Positions 7,305-10,599 of a stretch of DNA of 10,599 nucleotides are shown here, piece after piece; position 1 is the stretch's first letter; every line of letters starts with the position of its first letter. The notes under the pieces were generated by a model. That model did no database searches, was not told the DNA's origin, and worked only from the letters and a program-made list of their open reading frames with translations. The position numbers were made by a program, and so were the translations under genes. Origin of the DNA: Ruminococcaceae bacterium UBA1865 (GTDB lineage Bacteria > Bacillota > Clostridia > Oscillospirales > Acutalibacteraceae); NCBI GenBank assembly GCA_002338255.1, contig DDHX01000044.1:28550-39148 (forward strand), read 5' to 3'.

Positions 7305-8661
7305 TTCGGACAACCTCCTGCGCGGTAAAGCGCATGAATTCACCCTGCCAGTGCAGTGGTATTGTTTTGGTTTCGCCGTGGCGGTTTTTCGCAATAATAC
7401 ATTCGCCGCTGTTTCTGTCCGCATTTTCGTTTGGCGTTTCTGCATCCTGATAGTATTCTTCGCGGTACAGGAACAAAACGATATCGGCATCCTGCTCGAT
7501 TGAGCCGGAATCACGCAAGTCGGATAAAACCGGGCGATGATTGGTTCGTTTTTCACTGTCACGAGCCAGCTGGGACAGCATCAGCACCGGAACATTTAGT
7601 TCCTTTGCAAGAATTTTCATATTTCGCGTAATTTTTGAAATTTCCTGAACACGGTTATCATTTTTACCGGATGCATTCATCAGCTGCAAATAGTCAACCA
7701 CAACCAAGTCAACATCCCTTAGGCGTCTGATCTTCGCTTTCATTTCTCCTACCGTAATCGACGGGTTATCGTCAAAATACATTTGGGTTTTTGAAAGGAT
7801 ATCACCCGCCTCAATAATATGAATCCACTCGTCCTCGCTTAGTTTTCCGGTACGCAGCTTCGTACCGCCGACCATCGCTTCGGTGGACAGCAACCGGGAA
7901 GCCAGCTGTTCCTTGCTCATTTCGAGTGAAAAGAAAGCAACTCTTTTGTGTGCATTTACCGCGGCATTCCTTGCAATATTGAGCGCAAAACTGGTCTTGC
8001 CCATGCCGGGACGTGCGCCAAGCAAAATAAAGTCGGAACGGTTCAGTCCGGTAATCGCTTCATCCAGCTCCTTAATCCCAGTCGGCACGCCCCTGTAAAG
8101 GTCGGCGTCCGGTGAATTCAAGAGATCCAGCCGATCAAACGCCTGGACGATGATTTCGTCGATGCGCTGAAGCCCCTGCATATTTTTCCCACGGCGGATA
8201 TCAAAAATGCGCTGTTCAGCGGAATCGAGCAGCGTAGCCGCATCGGCCGCCCCCTGAGAGGCTTCTTCGACAATATCGCGCGCGGTTGTGATGAGCGTAC
8301 GAACATCGTATTTATCACGCACAATGCGGGCGTATGATTCCACATTGGAAATGGACGGAACCAGCTGGGCCAATTGAAGCAGATAAGTTTTACCGCTCGT
8401 TTCATCAAAGCCTTTTGCGCCCTTCAGTTTTTCCAAAATGGTTACAAAGTCAACCGCCTGGCCAACTGTGAACATCTCAAGCATGTTGGAATATATCAAA
8501 CTGTTGTTGGTTTGATAAAAATACTCCGGCCGCGGCAAAATCTCCGCAATCCTATCCATGCAGGAAGAATCCAGAAGAATGGCGCCTAACACGGACTGTT
8601 CCGCTTCGGGGCTGAATGGCAAATTGAGTGCACTGTATCCGCTTGTTACCATATCATCCAT
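7297..8661 (-). CDS. dnaB: Replicative DNA helicase DnaB
   Basis: DnaB is the hexameric 5'-3' helicase that opens the replication fork and contacts primase (named DnaC in Bacillus). The 454 residues are a normal length. The N-terminal DnaB domain spans about 13-115 (FSPEAEQSVLGAILLD), and a linker follows. The RecA-like C-terminal ATPase starts near 190 with RGVPTGIKELDEAITGL. Walker A is ARPGMGKTS (216-224), Walker B is VVVDYLQLM (320-328), and the DLRDSGSIEQDAD block (381-393) and KNRHG (425-429) are present. No intein interrupts the P-loop. The ATG at 8661 follows AAGGAGG with a 7-nt spacer, which is near ideal. Placement after gdpP and rplI matches many Bacillota. The last codons carry the Shine-Dalgarno sequence and GTG start of tilS, so the two genes overlap by 8 nt. 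Confidence 0.98.
   Translation of the reverse strand: MDDMVTSGYSALNLPFSPEAEQSVLGAILLDSSCMDRIAEILPRPEYFYQTNNSLIYSNMLEMFTVGQAVDFVTILEKLKGAKGFDETSGKTYLLQLAQLVPSISNVESYARIVRDKYDVRTLITTARDIVEEASQGAADAATLLDSAEQRIFDIRRGKNMQGLQRIDEIIVQAFDRLDLLNSPDADLYRGVPTGIKELDEAITGLNRSDFILLGARPGMGKTSFALNIARNAAVNAHKRVAFFSLEMSKEQLASRLLSTEAMVGGTKLRTGKLSEDEWIHIIEAGDILSKTQMYFDDNPSITVGEMKAKIRRLRDVDLVVVDYLQLMNASGKNDNRVQEISKITRNMKILAKELNVPVLMLSQLARDSEKRTNHRPVLSDLRDSGSIEQDADIVLFLYREEYYQDAETPNENADRNSGECIIAKNRHGETKTIPLHWQGEFMRFTAQEVVRSE
7302..7319 (-). promoter_or_regulatory. RBS and GTG start of tilS inside dnaB 3' end
   Basis: AGGAGG (7319-7314) is followed after 9 nt by GTG (7304-7302), and the dnaB stop TGA sits at 7299-7297. 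It fixes the tilS start and removes a false 86-residue N-terminal extension. Confidence 0.85.
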
Positions 8662-8753
8662 ACCGGTTCCTCCTTTCCAAACTTAATAATGAACGGTGAA
8701 TATTATAAAGATTGATTGGTCTCACCGGTGGCGTTACCAGAATCCTTCATTTC
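8662..8753 (-). promoter_or_regulatory. rplI-dnaB intergenic region with possible dnaB promoter
   Basis: This 92-nt gap has no gene and no clear terminator. On the minus strand there is an exact TATAAT (8707-8702), about 40 nt ahead of the dnaB start, but the hexamer 17 nt upstream (CACCGG) is not a -35, so the promoter call is weak. Short complementary words could pair in RNA: CACCGGTG (8730-8723) with TCACCG just downstream, or with ACCGGT (8667-8662) in the spacer between the dnaB Shine-Dalgarno sequence and its ATG. Confidence 0.3.
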
Positions 8754-9206
8754 TTAATTTTCTTTTTCGCCTACCACGGCATACAGTTTTGCGGAAATAC
8801 CGCTGTAAAGTTTAACCTCGCATTCGTAAGTGCCGAACGCCTTAATATCGCCTTCTATGACAATCTTGCGCTTATCGACATCAACCTTATACTGTCGCTT
8901 CAACTCTTCCGCAATTTCTTTCGCGGTTACAGAGCCAAAAAGGCGGCCGCCCTGCCCTGCTTTGGCAAACAGTTTTACATTTTTGCCATCGATTTTTTCG
9001 GCGGTTTGTTTTGCAGCGTCGGTATCAGCTTTGATTTTATAAGCTTTCGCATCCTCTGCATTTTTCAATTCGTTCATTGCCTGTGCGTTTGCTTCTTTGG
9101 CCAGCTTGCGGGGGAAAAGGTAGTTGCGGGCATACCCGTCGCTGACGTTAATCAGCTCTCCTTTTTTACCGCTGCCTTTAATATCTTCAAGCAATACTAC
9201 TTTCAT
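8754..9206 (-). CDS. rplI: Large ribosomal subunit protein bL9
   Basis: bL9 binds 23S rRNA at the base of the L1 stalk and helps keep reading frame in closely packed ribosomes. The start at 9206 gives 150 residues, the family's normal size; the frame stays open further upstream (ATG at 9254), but that would run into gdpP. The N-terminal rRNA-binding domain opens with MKVVLLEDIKGSGKKG and continues with DGYARNYLFPRKLA; the usual glycine after FP is Lys, which I think is common in clostridia. A charged, Ala- and Lys-rich helix links to the C-terminal domain that contains GRLFGSVTAKEIAEELK (about 87-103). GGAGG sits 7 nt ahead of the ATG. It follows gdpP by 19 nt and precedes dnaB by 92 nt. It is not beside rpsF-ssb-rpsR as in proteobacteria. 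Confidence 0.97.
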   Translation of the reverse strand: MKVVLLEDIKGSGKKGELINVSDGYARNYLFPRKLAKEANAQAMNELKNAEDAKAYKIKADTDAAKQTAEKIDGKNVKLFAKAGQGGRLFGSVTAKEIAEELKRQYKVDVDKRKIVIEGDIKAFGTYECEVKLYSGISAKLYAVVGEKEN

Positions 9207-9218
9207 CACAATTCCTCC
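9204..9218 (-). promoter_or_regulatory. RBS and ATG start of rplI
   Basis: GGAGG (9218-9214) precedes ATG (9206-9204) by 7 nt and selects the start MKVVLLED over the in-frame ATG at 9254, which lies inside the end of gdpP. Confidence 0.85.
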
Positions 9219-9225
9219 AATTTTT

Positions 9226-10599
9226 TTATTGAACTGCTTTAGCCATTGTATCATGAAGTACGGAAATAAGTTTTTCCCTTGCCTGCTGCACCGTTACGCC
9301 GGTAAGCTGAGCGCCTGCCATCGTCAGATGCCCGCCACCGCCCAAGGCCTCCATAATCAGCTGAACATTGATTTCGCCCAAAGAGCGCGCTGAAACATTA
9401 ACGGTGTTTCCGGACGGAAAAATGACAAACGATGCGTTCACTCCCTGAATCGACAAAAGTTCGTCCGCTGCCTGAGCGGAAGTAATTCGAATATCGGGGA
9501 ACTCCTTGTCGGAGGAAGTGATTGCACAGTCATTCAAAATTTCCGCGCTGGATACAATTCGGTATTTCGCTTTATAAGTGTCAATCGTATCAGAAAACAT
9601 GCGCTTTACCTCAACGGTATCCGCTCCGCGCCGGCGCAAATAGGCCGCCGCTTCAAAGGTACGCACGCCGGTTTTCAGCACAAAATTCTTAGTATCAAGC
9701 ATAATTCCAGACAGTAAGGCTTCCGCTTCCGTCTGATTGAGCGCACCATCTCCAATGTATTGCACAAGCTCGGCAACCATTTCCGACGTTGAGCTTGCGT
9801 ATGGTTCATGATAGAACACAAGCGCATTTTCGATATGCTTTACCATCATGCGGTGGTGGTCGATCACCACAACACGGGAAACCGCAGTCAAAAGTTCCGA
9901 ACTTTCGACAAATTCCTGCGAATGAGTATCCACAACAATCAGCATTGTTTTGGGAGTCACCATTGACATGGCATCGAGCGGAGAAATAAAGATTTTTCCG
10001 TCCTCCGACGCCTCCATAGAAGAAATCAGCGGTGAAGCCAAACTTTGCGTTCTGTTAATTACAATATACGCCGGTTTTTTCAGTGACTTGGTCACAACGC
10101 TCCACAGGCCAATTGCAGCCCCGACACAGTCCAAATCAGAAAATTTATGTCCCATGACAAAGACAACATCGCTGCTTTTAATATGGTCGGACAGTGTCGC
10201 TGCAATGACGCGAGTACGCACCTTGTCCCGCTTTTCCACGCCTTTTGAAAGGCCGCCAAAGAACTCATATGTATCGTCCTTTTGTTTGACGGCAACCTGA
10301 TCGCCACCACGGCCCAAAGCCATATCCAGCGCCTTTCGAGCCCACTCTTCACCTTGCTGCAAGGAATCCGCGCCGCGCCCAACGCCCATAGAAACTGTTG
10401 CACTGCGACGCTCACCTGCCTTGATTGAGCGGATGGCGTCAAGTATTTCAAAGCGTTTTTCCATCGCGGCACGAATATGGGCTTCGTCAGTAAGAACCAA
10501 ATAGCGACCCCCGCTCAGCTTTTTTAGAAAGCCGCCCATACTCTGCGCCCAATTGATAAGCGCGCTCTCAACCTCCGACGTAATGCGGGAATCCTCACT
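9226..10599 (-). CDS. gdpP: Cyclic-di-AMP phosphodiesterase GdpP (DHH-DHHA1), N-terminus outside window
   Basis: GdpP is a membrane protein that hydrolyses c-di-AMP to pApA, controlling osmolyte uptake and wall stress responses. The 457 visible residues are the C-terminal part. The frame is open to the right edge, so the ATG at 10539 is internal. The two expected N-terminal membrane helices and PAS domain are missing because of the window boundary. In fragment numbering, a degenerate GGDEF domain comes first: GGRYLVL replaces the GGDEF core near 30-36, and VSMGVGRG follows near 69-76. The DHH phosphodiesterase domain has GHKFSDLD (150-157, His151, Asp155 and Asp157), VVDTH (222-226) and IDHHR (246-250). 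The DHHA1 domain has GGGGH (420-424). All visible metal-binding motifs are intact, so the enzyme should be active. rplI follows after 19 nt, as in other Bacillota. In Bacillus this enzyme is inhibited by (p)ppGpp. Confidence 0.95.
   Translation of the reverse strand, partial: SEDSRITSEVESALINWAQSMGGFLKKLSGGRYLVLTDEAHIRAAMEKRFEILDAIRSIKAGERRSATVSMGVGRGADSLQQGEEWARKALDMALGRGGDQVAVKQKDDTYEFFGGLSKGVEKRDKVRTRVIAATLSDHIKSSDVVFVMGHKFSDLDCVGAAIGLWSVVTKSLKKPAYIVINRTQSLASPLISSMEASEDGKIFISPLDAMSMVTPKTMLIVVDTHSQEFVESSELLTAVSRVVVIDHHRMMVKHIENALVFYHEPYASSTSEMVAELVQYIGDGALNQTEAEALLSGIMLDTKNFVLKTGVRTFEAAAYLRRRGADTVEVKRMFSDTIDTYKAKYRIVSSAEILNDCAITSSDKEFPDIRITSAQAADELLSIQGVNASFVIFPSGNTVNVSARSLGEINVQLIMEALGGGGHLTMAGAQLTGVTVQQAREKLISVLHDTMAKAVQ

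Noticed and set aside
7305..7562. 86-residue N-terminal extension of tilS in an open frame starting at 7562
   Set aside because: It is out-of-frame dnaB sequence, has no family similarity, and a strong AGGAGG-9-GTG start exists at 7304.
8712..9242. Plus-strand 176-codon open frame with a hydrophobic, membrane-like translation
   Set aside because: It is fully antisense to rplI. Lys/Glu-rich codons read in reverse give Phe/Leu, and no RBS or family motif is seen.
9207..9254. 16-residue N-terminal extension of rplI from ATG 9254
   Set aside because: It overlaps the end of gdpP. The internal ATG at 9206 has an ideal RBS and gives the canonical bL9 N-terminus.
10537..10539. ATG at 10539 as the start of a 437-residue gdpP
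   Set aside because: The frame continues open to the window edge with GdpP-like residues, so this Met is internal.
1..10599. Mobile element, CRISPR array, toxin-antitoxin, phage or new defence system
   Set aside because: No direct repeat array, transposase, integrase or unrecognised large ORF was seen. All long frames on the coding strand are known housekeeping families.

Overview
The window is a compact housekeeping region with every supported gene on the minus strand, so it reads from right (10599) to left (1). The conserved order gdpP-rplI-dnaB joined to tilS-hpt-ftsH, strong AGGAGG-type ribosome binding sites, several TTG/GTG starts and the protein sequences all point to a Gram-positive Bacillota. 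The divergent ParE/ParC-like topoisomerase pair with its N-terminal style suggests Clostridia, probably an Oscillospirales (Ruminococcaceae-like) organism. That placement is inference from remembered family features, not from a search.

Layout in transcription order. (1) 10599-9226: the 3' two thirds of gdpP, a c-di-AMP phosphodiesterase with degenerate GGDEF, DHH and DHHA1 domains; its start is outside the window. (2) 9206-8754: rplI, ribosomal protein bL9. (3) 8661-7297: dnaB, the replicative helicase, after a 92-nt gap with a possible -10 box. (4) 7304-5931: tilS, tRNA-Ile lysidine synthetase, whose GTG start overlaps the end of dnaB by 8 nt. (5) 5928-5389: hpt, hypoxanthine phosphoribosyltransferase, TTG start 2 nt after the tilS stop. 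(6) 5346-3451: ftsH, membrane AAA+ zinc protease, TTG start. A hairpin followed by a short T run (3443-3416) closes this unit. (7) After a 220-nt gap, 3230-1251: a ParE/GyrB-like topoisomerase subunit, then (8) 1202-1: the first 400 codons of its ParC/GyrA-like partner, running off the left edge.

Genes 1-6 probably form one operon, or a set of overlapping transcripts, joining second-messenger turnover, translation, replication, tRNA modification, purine salvage and membrane proteolysis. Genes 7-8 look like a separate two-gene unit for the A and B subunits of one type II topoisomerase. I see no mobile element, CRISPR array, tRNA or rRNA gene, or defence cassette, and no clear undescribed system. 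Points worth a second look are a Gly-to-Ala change in the ATPase motif of the ParE-like protein, a perfect 14-bp inverted repeat inside tilS, an AT-rich patch in tilS with promoter-like boxes, and a run of three successive non-ATG starts.
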